Source: DASRLE01 sp963825315
GTDB lineage: Bacteria > Verrucomicrobiota > Verrucomicrobiia > Limisphaerales > Palsa-1400
Length of the DNA: 64,000 nt
Reading direction: 5' to 3'
NCBI GenBank assembly: GCA_963825315.1
Contig: CAWGST010000001.1
Span: 2,170,001 to 2,234,000, forward strand
Part shown: positions 46,094 through 54,832 of the stretch, in pieces
Position numbering within the stretch: position 1 is the stretch's first letter
How the letters are laid out: each line of letters opens with the position of its first letter
Position numbers and translations under genes: made by a program
The notes under the pieces: generated by a model
What the model was told of the DNA's origin: nothing
Databases searched by the model: none
The model's input: the letters and a program-made list of their open reading frames with translations, nothing else

Positions 46094-47518
46094 ATGTCGA
46101 AACCTACTCGCATGCCGCAAGCCAGCGAACAAGTCGTGTTGGAGGAACTCCAAGTTGAGTTGGTCAACCTGGACGAGTTGCCGCGATTTCAGTCGTTGCT
46201 GCGACGGCATCATTATCTTGGAGGGATCAAGCCGGTGGGCGAGCGGCTCTATTATGTGGCCGCCTGGCGCGGCCAGTGGCTGGCCTTGTTGGTCTTTTGT
46301 GCAGCGGCCAAACATTTGCGTCATCGGGAGAAATGGATTGGCTGGACGGAAGCGCAGCGGCGCAAGCGGTTGGGCTTGGTCACGAACAATGCGCGTTTTT
46401 TGGTTCTGCCGCAGTGTCACTATCCCAACCTGGCGACGCGGGTCATGGGTCTGTGTTTGGGGCGGTTGCCGCGGGACTGGCAGGCGCGCTACGGTCATCC
46501 GGTGTGGCTGGCAGAGAGCTTTGTTGACACGCAGTTGTTTCGGGGCACGGCCTACAAAGCCAGCGGCTGGACCGAACTGGGACCAACCCAAGGCTATGGC
46601 CGTTGCCAGCAGGACTACTATGTCAAACATGACCGGCCCAAAGCGCTCTTTATCAAAGAACTCAAGCAGAACGCCCGACGCAGTTTGTGCGCCGACCACC
46701 TGCCGGCGGCGATGGCGGTGGTGGTGGAAAGCAAGGTTCCGCCGCCGCCGATGATGCGCACGGGAGAACTGCGCTCGTTGCGCGATCATTTTGCCTCGGT
46801 GCCGGACTTTCGCGGACGGGTGGAAAGCTATCCATTGAGCGGCGCGCTGGCCATGGTGGCCTGCGCCCATCTCTGCGGCGCTCCGCGCGGCCACCGGGAC
46901 CTGAAGGCATTTGCGCGGCGTTTTACCCAGGCGCAGTTGCGTGCCTTGGGGGTGCGGCGCGATCCCAAGACCGGTCGCTATCCTTCTCCCAGCAAAGCCA
47001 CTTTCGGGCGGGTGTTGCAGGCGGTTGATCCGCTCCGGGTGGAAGCGGCGTTGCTGGACTGGCAGGCCCAGGTGCGAGGCCCGGCACCGCCGGGGCAGTC
47101 GCTGGCCGCTGATGGCAAGGAGCTGCGTCACGCGCAAGGCGCACAAGTGGTTACGCTCACTCACCCGGCCAGTCAATATTATCGCGGCAGCCAGTTGGTT
47201 GAGACCAAGTCCAATGAAATCCCCGCCGTGCGTCAGTTGCTGGAGCGGGTGGAGGTGGCGGGGTCTCTGATCGGCATTGACGCCTTACATACCCAGCAGG
47301 AGACGGCGCGGCAAATCGTGCAGGAAGCCGGGGCCGATTATTTATTGACGGTCAAAGCCAACCAAAAAGAACTGCGCCAGACCCTGGCCCAACGGCTGCC
47401 CAAACCGGAGCAGCTTTTTTCCCCCTCCAGAGCCGTTGCCGCCGCCTTGGGCACACACGGGGCCACAGAAGAATCGGGGCCGCAAAGAAATCCGCACCCT
47501 TTGCGCATCGGTCATTAA
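46094..47518 (+). CDS. ISAs1 transposase ORF A with N-terminal DruA-like domain, copy 2
   Basis: The translation is identical to ORF A of copy 1 (17974-19398), starting at the same ATG. DruA-like residues ~25-195, then the ISAs1 catalytic core (first Asp AADGKELRH, second Asp GIDALHTQ). Only the C-terminal third including the catalytic Glu is in the next frame. Confidence 0.88.
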   Translation: MSKPTRMPQASEQVVLEELQVELVNLDELPRFQSLLRRHHYLGGIKPVGERLYYVAAWRGQWLALLVFCAAAKHLRHREKWIGWTEAQRRKRLGLVTNNARFLVLPQCHYPNLATRVMGLCLGRLPRDWQARYGHPVWLAESFVDTQLFRGTAYKASGWTELGPTQGYGRCQQDYYVKHDRPKALFIKELKQNARRSLCADHLPAAMAVVVESKVPPPPMMRTGELRSLRDHFASVPDFRGRVESYPLSGALAMVACAHLCGAPRGHRDLKAFARRFTQAQLRALGVRRDPKTGRYPSPSKATFGRVLQAVDPLRVEAALLDWQAQVRGPAPPGQSLAADGKELRHAQGAQVVTLTHPASQYYRGSQLVETKSNEIPAVRQLLERVEVAGSLIGIDALHTQQETARQIVQEAGADYLLTVKANQKELRQTLAQRLPKPEQLFSPSRAVAAALGTHGATEESGPQRNPHPLRIGH

Positions 47519-47933
47519 CCCGGAGCAAGCCTGCTTCCCGGGAGCAGCCCAAAGCGCGATCGTTCTGCGACAGGGCTTGGGCGATAAGCCCGACACCCAG
47601 TATCTGCTGACCAGCCGCGAGCCGGAACGCTTGCCCGCCCGCCAGTGGCTCGACGAGCAACGCAATTATTGGGGCATCGAAGCCGGATTGCACCAGCGCT
47701 TGGACGTGAGCGCCGACGAGGATCGCAGCCGGGTACGCCATCGCAACGCCGCCTGGGTTTTGAGTATGTTCCGCCGCATCAGCGTGAGCCTGTTCATGCA
47801 CTGGCGCGCGCAAAACTCCAGACGGGCCAAGGCCACCTTGCCCGATTTCCACGAAGAAATGGGCTTGGACCATCAGCGCCGTGCCTTCGCCCTCGTCAAC
47901 TCGAAGAAATCCACAGCTTTGGAGGGTTCATGA
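47436..47933 (+). CDS. ISAs1 transposase ORF B, copy 2
   Basis: Same as ORF B of copy 1: RGRKEIRTLCAS through WGIEAGLHQRLDVSADEDRS with the third catalytic residue. The frame break against ORF A is identical to the other copy, which argues against a sequencing error here. Confidence 0.82.
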   Translation: MPPPWAHTGPQKNRGRKEIRTLCASVINPEQACFPGAAQSAIVLRQGLGDKPDTQYLLTSREPERLPARQWLDEQRNYWGIEAGLHQRLDVSADEDRSRVRHRNAAWVLSMFRRISVSLFMHWRAQNSRRAKATLPDFHEEMGLDHQRRAFALVNSKKSTALEGS

Positions 47934-47943
47934 GCCAGCCGTG

Positions 47944-48007
47944 CGCCGAGGCTGAAAAGGCCGGAATGGGCTTGACCCAAACCGGCCTTTATAGGGTATC
48001 ATTATGA
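47944..48007 (+). pseudogene. Remnant of a cas3-like gene, part 2
   Basis: After the target duplication the frame continues EAEKAGMGLTQTGLYRVSL and stops at TGA 48005-48007. Joined with part 1 (one target copy removed) this is exactly 198 bases, 65 codons plus stop. It aligns with the family's AGLLHDLGKYR segment, but the HD residues are replaced (MGLTQTGLYR), so the metal site was lost or scrambled before or after the IS insertion. Confidence 0.6.
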
Positions 48008-48141
48008 GCACTTCAATATTTCAATCCGCGCCATTTCTGGCGTGCAACCACAACAAACATGAATCCAACGAAAAAAAAAGCAAAATAGCCGTTGACAAAA
48101 TATAGAACCCGTATTATCTTCGCCATTGAAGTGCTTATAAT
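48001..48141. promoter_or_regulatory. 17-base inverted repeats flanking the cas promoter region
   Basis: ATTATGAGCACTTCAAT (48001-48017) and its near-perfect complement ATTGAAGTGCTTATAAT (48125-48141, one mismatch) enclose 107 bases just before the cas5 start. The spacer contains TTGACA (48092-48097) followed 17 bases later by TATCTT-like sequence, a possible sigma-70 promoter. The repeats could be operator half-sites, or the ends of a small 141 bp mobile element (MITE-like). Sequence alone does not decide. Confidence 0.5.
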
Positions 48142-48153
48142 ATGGAGCAAATG

Positions 48154-48777
48154 ATGAAAAATGATTCAATCACATTGGAAATCTCTGGACCAACTGCGAT
48201 GTGGACGCGACCGGACACTGGTTCTTCACCAGTTTCTTATCCCGCCCCAACTTTCAGCGCCGTGAAGGGTATTTTTGAATCCATCCTGCGCTGGAAATCT
48301 ATCAACCTGCGGCCCACCAAGGTCGAGATTTGCGCCCCGGTGCAATTCCACCGTTACACCACAAATTACGGCGGCCCGTTACGCGACAGTAACGCCATCA
48401 AAAAGGGGGCGTGCTTCCAGTTCTACACCGTGGTTCTGGTGAACGTTTGCTACCGGCTTTATGCGCAGGCCGAGTTAGCAGGGCATCACGACAGCACCAC
48501 CTGGCCACCGCACGCCTATCACGATGTATTCAACCGGGCCTTGGAGCGCGGTCAATGGTTCTACACGCCCTGCCTCGGCTGGAAGGAATTCGCTCCCGAC
48601 TACGTCGGCCCGTTCCGCTCGGAAACGCGCGTCTGCGAAACGGAGAACCACGATTTACCCACTATGCTGCGGATGGTGTTCGACCAGATGCAGAATGGCA
48701 AAGTGAAGCCCTCTTTCTTCAACAAACGCAATCATCCCGATCTGCGCGTCGAGAAGGGAGTCCTCGTCTATGCTTAA
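48154..48777 (+). CDS. cas5: Cas5 (type I-C-like, crRNA-processing/backbone subunit)
   Basis: 207 residues from ATG 48154 (MKNDSITLEISGPTAMWTRP); the GGAG at 48144-48147 favours this start or the ATG at 48151 over the upstream ATG at 48142. Cas5d/Cas5c features are visible: SGPTAMWTRPDTGSSPVSYP, PTFSAVKGIFESIL, PVQFHRYTTNYGGPLR, and the C-terminal GWKEFAPDYVGPF. In type I-C, Cas5 also cuts the pre-crRNA, which would fit the absence of a cas6 gene here. The gene overlaps cas8 by eight bases. Confidence 0.9.
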   Translation: MKNDSITLEISGPTAMWTRPDTGSSPVSYPAPTFSAVKGIFESILRWKSINLRPTKVEICAPVQFHRYTTNYGGPLRDSNAIKKGACFQFYTVVLVNVCYRLYAQAELAGHHDSTTWPPHAYHDVFNRALERGQWFYTPCLGWKEFAPDYVGPFRSETRVCETENHDLPTMLRMVFDQMQNGKVKPSFFNKRNHPDLRVEKGVLVYA

Positions 48778-50983
48778 CGAACTTTCTCAGGTCGTGGATT
48801 CGCTGGAGCGGCTCGGAACTGTAGCGCCGTCACGCCATCCACGAATTAACCCGATGGGTAGGAACAGAGACCTGCTTGTCGTCTCGTTGGGTAACGACGG
48901 CAACCCATCGCGCATCGAAGTCCTACCCGGTGAAACTGCCTCCATATTGTTTCGCGTTGAGCACGGTTCGCAGGGGGCGAGCTTTCCCGGCTTCAATGTT
49001 CCGACACCTTTACGGCGGCTTGACGACGCGCCCGGGGTAGAACTGGCGGCGGCTGTCGAAAAGCTTCTGGCTCTTGGGAAAAACAAGAATTCCAGCGCCG
49101 CCGAACTCGCTGAAGCGATTCGTGCGCTGTTCAATTTGTCCAAGCCGCAGTCCTTCAGTACGAACCAGGAAAAGCAATTCCAGCGATCTTGTTCCGAATT
49201 GGTTGGGGAGCTCAACGCCATGCTGCCTCGTGATTTAGCTGAATTGAAAAACTTCATGACGCTTATCGAGACGGTTGTGAAATCGCAGCCAACGCTGCCT
49301 TTGTTTGCCGAGTCGCTTGCTGGGTTGCTGGTCAGCCAAGACAGTGATTTTGACCGGAGGATGATGCTGTTGTTTCAAGAGGTTCTTTTTGGAACGCTTG
49401 ATTGGAAAAAGCGCCCAGCCGAGATAGGGGTATCCGAGTATTGGAAAGAGAAGGCGAAGCAGGACAAGAACGCCAATCAGCCGGTCTATCTCGACTTGGC
49501 GTCGCCAGACCCGGCGTTCTGGCGAGTCGCCCATTCAGAAACGAGTGCGCTGATAAATGTCGCTCTGCTCAAGATTCAACCCAAAGACGTCGGGAATGAG
49601 CCGCTCCAGGGTATTTCCAGTGAAGACGCATTTGGGGAAACCGGCGATCTGCAAGACAAGTTCCCGGTTGGGCCTAAAGTGGCGGAACTCGGCAACGTCA
49701 AATTGTTCTCGGTGAATACAAGCGAGGTGCAGGCATTGCAGCGGTATGGATTCAAAGGCTCGCAGTCGTTTCCCGTTTCCTCCGCGCTGGTGCAGAAGAT
49801 GAGCGACGCGCTGCTTTACCTCGCCAGCGAAGAGAAGCGCGGCATAACTTGTCGGGCGATTCCCAGCGCACAGCCTGACAAGCGCGATCTACTCGTTGCT
49901 TATTTGGAGGGCGAACCTGAAGGGCGCGCGCCGCTGGCCGAAATGTTTGGTGGCGAGGTAAATTTATTCTCTGACGCGGATTTCGAGGAGATTGCACAGC
50001 CCGTATTGGAAATGCTCGAAGGCAAAGTTGCGGCGAACGCAAACTTGAATGTCCGGCTGCTTTCATTCTGCCCAATTGACAAGGCTAAGAAACAAATCAG
50101 CCTCAACTGCTGCCTTCGCGTTCGGGATGTAATCCGGGCAGCGCGGGATTGGGAGGCGGGCGCACGCAACGCGCCGGAAGTATCGGTTTGGTTCTACGAC
50201 AAGAACACCAAGCGATCCGTTTTCTGCTCACACACTGCGCCGTGCCCGCTCGAATTGGCGTCGGTCGTCAATCGCGTGTGGAGCGCAGATGAGAAGAGCG
50301 GTTTCAGCCCCACCTACCAGCGGGTGATCTCGGTCGCCGACGCCTACGATGTGTTCCTTGCGGATTCACCGCTCGCCAGACAGAAGATACAAGTCGCCTT
50401 GGGATTGCTCGTGGAGCGCATGAGTGCTGTATTCGCCGCCCTCGGTAAAGTGAAAGCGACCCGCAAATGGACAAATCTGAGCGACCCGGTTCGCTGGCAG
50501 TCTGTCAAAGCAATTGCCCTTTTGGGAATTCTCCTTCGGAACCTAAATCAACCACATAAAAAGTTTATGAAAGAACCCGTCTATCAACTCGGCCAGCTTC
50601 TCGCCCTGGCGGACTCACTCCATCAACAATACTGCAAGCATGTCCGCGGCGACGAAGCACCGACACAACTAATCGGCAATTCGCTGTTCAACACTGCGCT
50701 TGAACAACCGGTGTTCGCTCTGGCCCGCCTAGCCGAGCGGTTGGTGCCCTACCAAGCGTGGGCGAAGACGTTCAAGAACATGGACCCAAACGTGAAATCG
50801 GGCTGGGAGAAAACTCTCCTCAAGCTGTTGCGGGACTGCGCCTCCCGTTTCATCGAAGATGTGGAGGGGGTTGTTCGCATCCGCGCCGACGAACTTCCGG
50901 CGCGAATGACCGACCTCGACAAAGCAAAACTACTCCTTGGCTACTTAGCCGATATTCAAAACCCCAAATCCGAAGACAATTAA
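48770..50983 (+). CDS. cas8c: Large Cascade subunit, Cas8c/Csd1-like but longer than usual
   Basis: 737 residues; start ATG 48770 within the cas5 end. The middle has NVKLFSVNTSEVQALQRYGF and PVSSALVQKMSDALLYLAS, comparable in layout to the Csd1 segment with ...SFN...SYG...PVS...A..YT.ALNYLL. The C-terminal region with PVYQLGQLLALADSLHQQYC and LARLAERLVPYQAW parallels the YxLGRLFA... C-terminus of Csd1. Csd1 proteins are usually about 570-620 residues, so this one carries 100 or more extra residues. It would recognise the PAM and hold the interference complex. Identification rests on position and weak motif similarity. Confidence 0.7.
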   Translation: MLNELSQVVDSLERLGTVAPSRHPRINPMGRNRDLLVVSLGNDGNPSRIEVLPGETASILFRVEHGSQGASFPGFNVPTPLRRLDDAPGVELAAAVEKLLALGKNKNSSAAELAEAIRALFNLSKPQSFSTNQEKQFQRSCSELVGELNAMLPRDLAELKNFMTLIETVVKSQPTLPLFAESLAGLLVSQDSDFDRRMMLLFQEVLFGTLDWKKRPAEIGVSEYWKEKAKQDKNANQPVYLDLASPDPAFWRVAHSETSALINVALLKIQPKDVGNEPLQGISSEDAFGETGDLQDKFPVGPKVAELGNVKLFSVNTSEVQALQRYGFKGSQSFPVSSALVQKMSDALLYLASEEKRGITCRAIPSAQPDKRDLLVAYLEGEPEGRAPLAEMFGGEVNLFSDADFEEIAQPVLEMLEGKVAANANLNVRLLSFCPIDKAKKQISLNCCLRVRDVIRAARDWEAGARNAPEVSVWFYDKNTKRSVFCSHTAPCPLELASVVNRVWSADEKSGFSPTYQRVISVADAYDVFLADSPLARQKIQVALGLLVERMSAVFAALGKVKATRKWTNLSDPVRWQSVKAIALLGILLRNLNQPHKKFMKEPVYQLGQLLALADSLHQQYCKHVRGDEAPTQLIGNSLFNTALEQPVFALARLAERLVPYQAWAKTFKNMDPNVKSGWEKTLLKLLRDCASRFIEDVEGVVRIRADELPARMTDLDKAKLLLGYLADIQNPKSEDN

Positions 50984-51000
50984 CCGAAAGACAAATCAAA

Positions 51001-51909
51001 ATGAGCACCACCAAAGACAACGACCTCGTTCCCCGCATCACCGGACTCCTGATTTTGGAAGTCCGCAAATCCAACCCAAATGGAGACCCCGAACGCGAAA
51101 GTTCTCCGCGCCAGCGCCCCGACGGCAAAGGCGAAATCTCGCCTGTCTCCGTGAAACGAAAGCTCCGCGACCTCGTTCTTGAGAAGGAGGGCGTCGTTTG
51201 GGGTGAAATCAAGAAGACGCTCAGCCTTGATGACGACCGCTTCCAAATCTTGGAGAGTCGTGGACGCAACCGAGACGAAATCAAGAAGCAGATGGAGCCG
51301 AAGGACGGAAAGATCGGACAGAAATTCATTGACGCATATTGGGATGGTCGCCTTTTCGGCAACACGTTTCTCGAAGAGGGTGGTGCAGACACTATCCGCG
51401 CAGGCGTCGCTCATTTTGGCGTTGGTGTATCGCTCGCCCCAATTGACATTGAATTCTCGACCTGGACCAGCAAGTCCGGCGTCGAAACCGGGAAAGATCG
51501 CGGCATGGCTCCGATGGCGTTTCGCGTTGTGAAGCATGGCCTTTATGCCGTGCCGTTCTTCGTCAACCCCAACGCCGCGCACAAAACTGGATGCACGAAA
51601 CTCGACGTGGACTTGATGCTTCATTTGCTCAAGCACACTTACGCGAGCACCCGCTCGGTCGTTCGCTCAATGGTTGAAGTGGTCCACGCCCATACACTCA
51701 CGCATAAGAGCCGCGCTGGTTCGGTTTCGGACTTTGCGTTCCTTGACGCCCTCACGCCGAAAAAAAACAGCAACCTGGACAAACCGTCTGAGTCCTTGGC
51801 GGACTACGGCGAGCTTCCGACATGGGAGAAGATCAAAGAGCAGCCTGTCCGTCCCGGCAGCAAACTGACATTTGCTCAGTGCGGAGAATATCAAGATTAC
51901 GCTTTGTGA
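51001..51909 (+). CDS. cas7: Cas7 (Csd2/Csh2 family)
   Basis: 302 residues from ATG 51001. The hallmark VRKSNPNGDPERESSPRQRP is followed by GEISPVSVKRKLRDLVLEKE (the RAMP-type NPNGD and KR-R motifs), FIDAYWDGRLFGNTF, and MAPMAFRVVKHGLYAVPFFV. The C-terminus carries DYGELPTWEKIKE. Cas7 forms the helical backbone along the crRNA. Starts 17 bases after cas8; its TGA overlaps the GTG start of cas3 (GTGA). Confidence 0.92.
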   Translation: MSTTKDNDLVPRITGLLILEVRKSNPNGDPERESSPRQRPDGKGEISPVSVKRKLRDLVLEKEGVVWGEIKKTLSLDDDRFQILESRGRNRDEIKKQMEPKDGKIGQKFIDAYWDGRLFGNTFLEEGGADTIRAGVAHFGVGVSLAPIDIEFSTWTSKSGVETGKDRGMAPMAFRVVKHGLYAVPFFVNPNAAHKTGCTKLDVDLMLHLLKHTYASTRSVVRSMVEVVHAHTLTHKSRAGSVSDFAFLDALTPKKNSNLDKPSESLADYGELPTWEKIKEQPVRPGSKLTFAQCGEYQDYAL

Positions 51910-54182
51910 GCGACCACGCGCCCACGCTCGAACCACTGGCACACAGCGCCCATAACGGTGCGCCAGAGCAGACGTATCGCGAGCATGTGGGTAACGTGTT
52001 CTGCCATGCTGGACGGTTCGCCACTGAGGCAACGGCATTCTCGCCGAAATTTCGTGAGACGCTTTTTGCGGTAGTGGAATCGGCTGCCGCTTATCACGAT
52101 CTCGGTAAGTTGGACGAGGTGTTTCAGGATGTTCTGCGCCACAACCGAAAGACAAATCGCGGCTTCAAGCATTGGGATGCCGGCTCGGCTTACTTGCTAC
52201 GTCATAAAGCTGGTGAAGCTGGTGCCATCGCGTTCGCTCACCACATCGGCCTGCCGAACTACAAATACCAAATTAACAACTGCAAGTTCCGCGATTACTC
52301 GGAGATTGAAGGTGTTCAACTCAAGCAGAATGAACGGACGGATGCACAACTGTCCCACTACCTCGCTGAACACCATCGCTTGTTATCTGCTGTGGTGGTC
52401 AAGCCTCGCAAGCTCGACACCGGTTTGGTTCGCCGCCTCGCTTTGTCCTGCCTCGTGGACGCTGACCACAGCGACACAGCGCGGCATTATCGCAATGAGC
52501 GCGAAGTTCAAAGTCCGGCGTTAAAGGCTGGTGAGCGACTTGCTCGACTGGACGAATACGTTGCCAGCCTCGCGGCAAAGAACCCGCCGCTGAACGACCG
52601 CGAACGACAACGGCTCAAGTTGCGACAGGACGTTTATCGCGCCTGCCGTGAGCGGGATGTTCGAGACGACGAACGCATCCTTGCCTGCGACAGCCCGGTG
52701 GGCACAGGCAAGACCACTGCTGTCATGGCTCATTTGCTGCGTGTGGCGGCTGAACGGAAGCTTCGCCGTGTCTTCGTCGTTCTGCCATTCACGAACATCA
52801 TTGATCAGTCCGTGGACGTTTATCGGCGGTCGCTGCGGTTGGCCGATGAATCCGTGGTGACGACGGAGAGTGTGATTGCCGCTCATCATCATCGCGTGGA
52901 TTTCTCCAGCTACGAAGCGCGATGCCTTGCCGCACGATGGGATTCGCCAATCGTGGTCACGACCGCCGTTCAGTTTTTCGAGACGCTGGCCGCTTGTGAC
53001 ACCGCTTCGTTACGGAAGTTTCACCAGGTTGCAGGCAGTGCCATTTTTGTGGACGAGGCGCACGCGGCTGTTCCTCCCGCGCTCTGGCCACAGATGCTGC
53101 GCTGGCTGCGCGAGCTTTGCGGTGACTGGGGCTGTCATCTCCTGCTGGCTTCCGGCACGTTGCCGCGTTTCTGGAATCGCCCGGGTTTCCTTCAAGAAGG
53201 CGAACGTTGGGAAATTCCCGATCTCATCAAGCCGGACGTTCGCGCGGAGACAATGACGTTTGAAGAAAAGCGCGTGTTTATTCGCACCGAACCGCAAGTC
53301 ATGTCCGTGGATCATCTGGCTCATTTCGTTCTCGCCAAACCCGGCCCGCGACTGGTTATCTTCAACACAGTTCAATCGGCAGCGGTGTTCGCGCATTATC
53401 TCCGGGATGACTTAAAGCTTGGTCAGAACATCGAACACATCTCGACCGCGCTGACACCCCGCGACCGCAGCCAAACTGTAGCGCGGGTGAAAAAGCGTCT
53501 GGCGGCAAAGCACTCGGATTGGACGTTGGTTGCTACCAGTTGCGTTGAGGCAGGCGTGGACTTCTCCTTCCGCACCGCGTTCCGCGAAAGTTGGGGATTA
53601 GTGAACTTGCTGCAAATCGCCGGACGCGCCAGCCGTTCTGGCGAATACGATAATGCCGAGGTTTGGGACTTCCGGCACGACGCAGGTAACGGTTTGTCCC
53701 TCCATCCGCAGGCCAAACTGTCGCGTCGCATTCTGGAGCAATTATTCCCCGAGTGCGCCCGTCAGAATCGCCAACCCAGCCCGGACGATTGCACGGATGT
53801 GCTCCAGCGCGAAGTCCAACAGGACCACGGTGAAAAGGCGTTGCGCATGGAGGATATATTTCAAGCAGAGAAAGACGCGGACTATCCAAAGGTCGCGAAA
53901 TTGTGTCGCGTGATCGATGCGGCATCACAGACAGTCTTGGTTGAGCCAGGGTTAATCCAACGGCTGGAGAATCCTGACCGCAGCCAATGGCCGGACTGGC
54001 GGGAGATGATGCTGGGGAGTGTGCAATTGTGGATTGGAAAGGAACGGGATTTTGCGTTGCCCGAACTTCGTGGCCTGCCGGGTGTCTATCGCTGGAATCT
54101 GGAATATGACTCGTTCCTCGGCTACATGGCGGGTGTACTGCGATTGTTGAAGGCAGGCAAGGCAGGCTTTGAACCTTTGTGA
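51906..54182 (+). CDS. cas3: Cas3 nuclease-helicase, located inside the operon
   Basis: 758 residues starting at GTG 51906, overlapping the cas7 stop (the longer frame upstream is the cas7 shadow). HD nuclease domain first: LAHSAHNGAPEQTYREHVGN, catalytic HD at 64-65 (AAYHDLGKLDE), KHWDAGSAYLL, AFAHHIGLPNY. The SF2 helicase has Walker A SPVGTGKT (263-270), DEAH (383-386), SGTLPRFW, TSCVEAGVDFSF and QIAGRASRSGEY. A complete Cas3 that unwinds and degrades targets recognised by Cascade. Position between cas7 and cas4 is unusual; in standard type I-C loci cas3 comes first. The next gene overlaps its stop (GTGA). Confidence 0.93.
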   Translation: MSDHAPTLEPLAHSAHNGAPEQTYREHVGNVFCHAGRFATEATAFSPKFRETLFAVVESAAAYHDLGKLDEVFQDVLRHNRKTNRGFKHWDAGSAYLLRHKAGEAGAIAFAHHIGLPNYKYQINNCKFRDYSEIEGVQLKQNERTDAQLSHYLAEHHRLLSAVVVKPRKLDTGLVRRLALSCLVDADHSDTARHYRNEREVQSPALKAGERLARLDEYVASLAAKNPPLNDRERQRLKLRQDVYRACRERDVRDDERILACDSPVGTGKTTAVMAHLLRVAAERKLRRVFVVLPFTNIIDQSVDVYRRSLRLADESVVTTESVIAAHHHRVDFSSYEARCLAARWDSPIVVTTAVQFFETLAACDTASLRKFHQVAGSAIFVDEAHAAVPPALWPQMLRWLRELCGDWGCHLLLASGTLPRFWNRPGFLQEGERWEIPDLIKPDVRAETMTFEEKRVFIRTEPQVMSVDHLAHFVLAKPGPRLVIFNTVQSAAVFAHYLRDDLKLGQNIEHISTALTPRDRSQTVARVKKRLAAKHSDWTLVATSCVEAGVDFSFRTAFRESWGLVNLLQIAGRASRSGEYDNAEVWDFRHDAGNGLSLHPQAKLSRRILEQLFPECARQNRQPSPDDCTDVLQREVQQDHGEKALRMEDIFQAEKDADYPKVAKLCRVIDAASQTVLVEPGLIQRLENPDRSQWPDWREMMLGSVQLWIGKERDFALPELRGLPGVYRWNLEYDSFLGYMAGVLRLLKAGKAGFEPL

Positions 54183-54832
54183 ACCAAATCGAAAATCCAA
54201 AATCGCAGATGTCAGAGTTGCCGATACAAGAGATGTTGCCGCTCTCCCTGCTGAATGACTTTCTCTACTGCCCGCGCCGGGCGGGGTTGAAAATCATTGA
54301 AGGCTGGCGCGCGGAAAATATGCACACTGTTCGCGGCGACATCGTTCATGAACACGCCGACTTGCCAGGTTATGAAGTCGCCAAAAATGTGACGCTCCTT
54401 CGGGCCTTGCCCGTGTTCTCGGACCGGCTCGGTTTGTCTGGCAAATGTGACGTGATTGAGCGGCATGCCGACGGCTCTCTTTTGCCGGTGGAGTATAAAA
54501 AGGGCAAACGCCGCCAATTCGATAATGACGATGCCCAACTCTGCGCACAAGCCCTCTGTCTGGAGGAAATGCTGGGCATTCCAATCCAACGCGGCGCGGT
54601 GTTCCATGCCGAAAGCAAACGCCGCCGTGAGGTGATGTTCACGCCTGAACTCCGCAGTTTGACGGAGCAGGCGATCAGTGAACTTCACCGCCTGATTGAT
54701 GCGGAGCAGGCGCCGGCTGCCCAGTTCAAACCTGCCTGTGAGGAGTGTTCGCTCTTCAACATTTGCCTGCCGCGCGTCACCAGTCTGCCGGCGTCGCTCC
54801 GGCGCGCCACGGCGCAGCTTTTTGAGACTTGA
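54179..54832 (+). CDS. cas4: Cas4 (adaptation exonuclease)
   Basis: 217 residues if started at GTG 54179, which overlaps the cas3 stop; an ATG at 54209 (MSELPIQEM) gives 207. RecB-type nuclease motifs: YCPRRAGLKI (first cluster Cys), GDIVHEHADL, LSGKCDVIERHA (Asp), PVEYKKGKR (Glu and Lys), and the C-terminal CEECSLFNIC completing the four cluster cysteines. It trims prespacers and helps choose PAM-flanked ends. Followed directly by cas1. Confidence 0.92.
   Translation: MNQIENPKSQMSELPIQEMLPLSLLNDFLYCPRRAGLKIIEGWRAENMHTVRGDIVHEHADLPGYEVAKNVTLLRALPVFSDRLGLSGKCDVIERHADGSLLPVEYKKGKRRQFDNDDAQLCAQALCLEEMLGIPIQRGAVFHAESKRRREVMFTPELRSLTEQAISELHRLIDAEQAPAAQFKPACEECSLFNICLPRVTSLPASLRRATAQLFET

Larger units (their letters stand above)
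45999..47943 (+). mobile_element. ISAs1-family insertion sequence, copy 2
   Basis: 1945 bp, the same as copy 1 (17879-19823) except for one base that I could find. Perfect 16 bp inverted repeats CACGGCTGGCTCATGA at each end. The 9 bp target duplication CGCCGAGGC lies at 45990-45998 and 47944-47952. Inserted in the cas3 remnant. Confidence 0.96.

Noticed and set aside
45803..47176. 457-codon minus-strand frame spanning the IS left end
   Set aside because: It crosses the IS boundary and is present in altered form at copy 1; it is antisense to the transposase.
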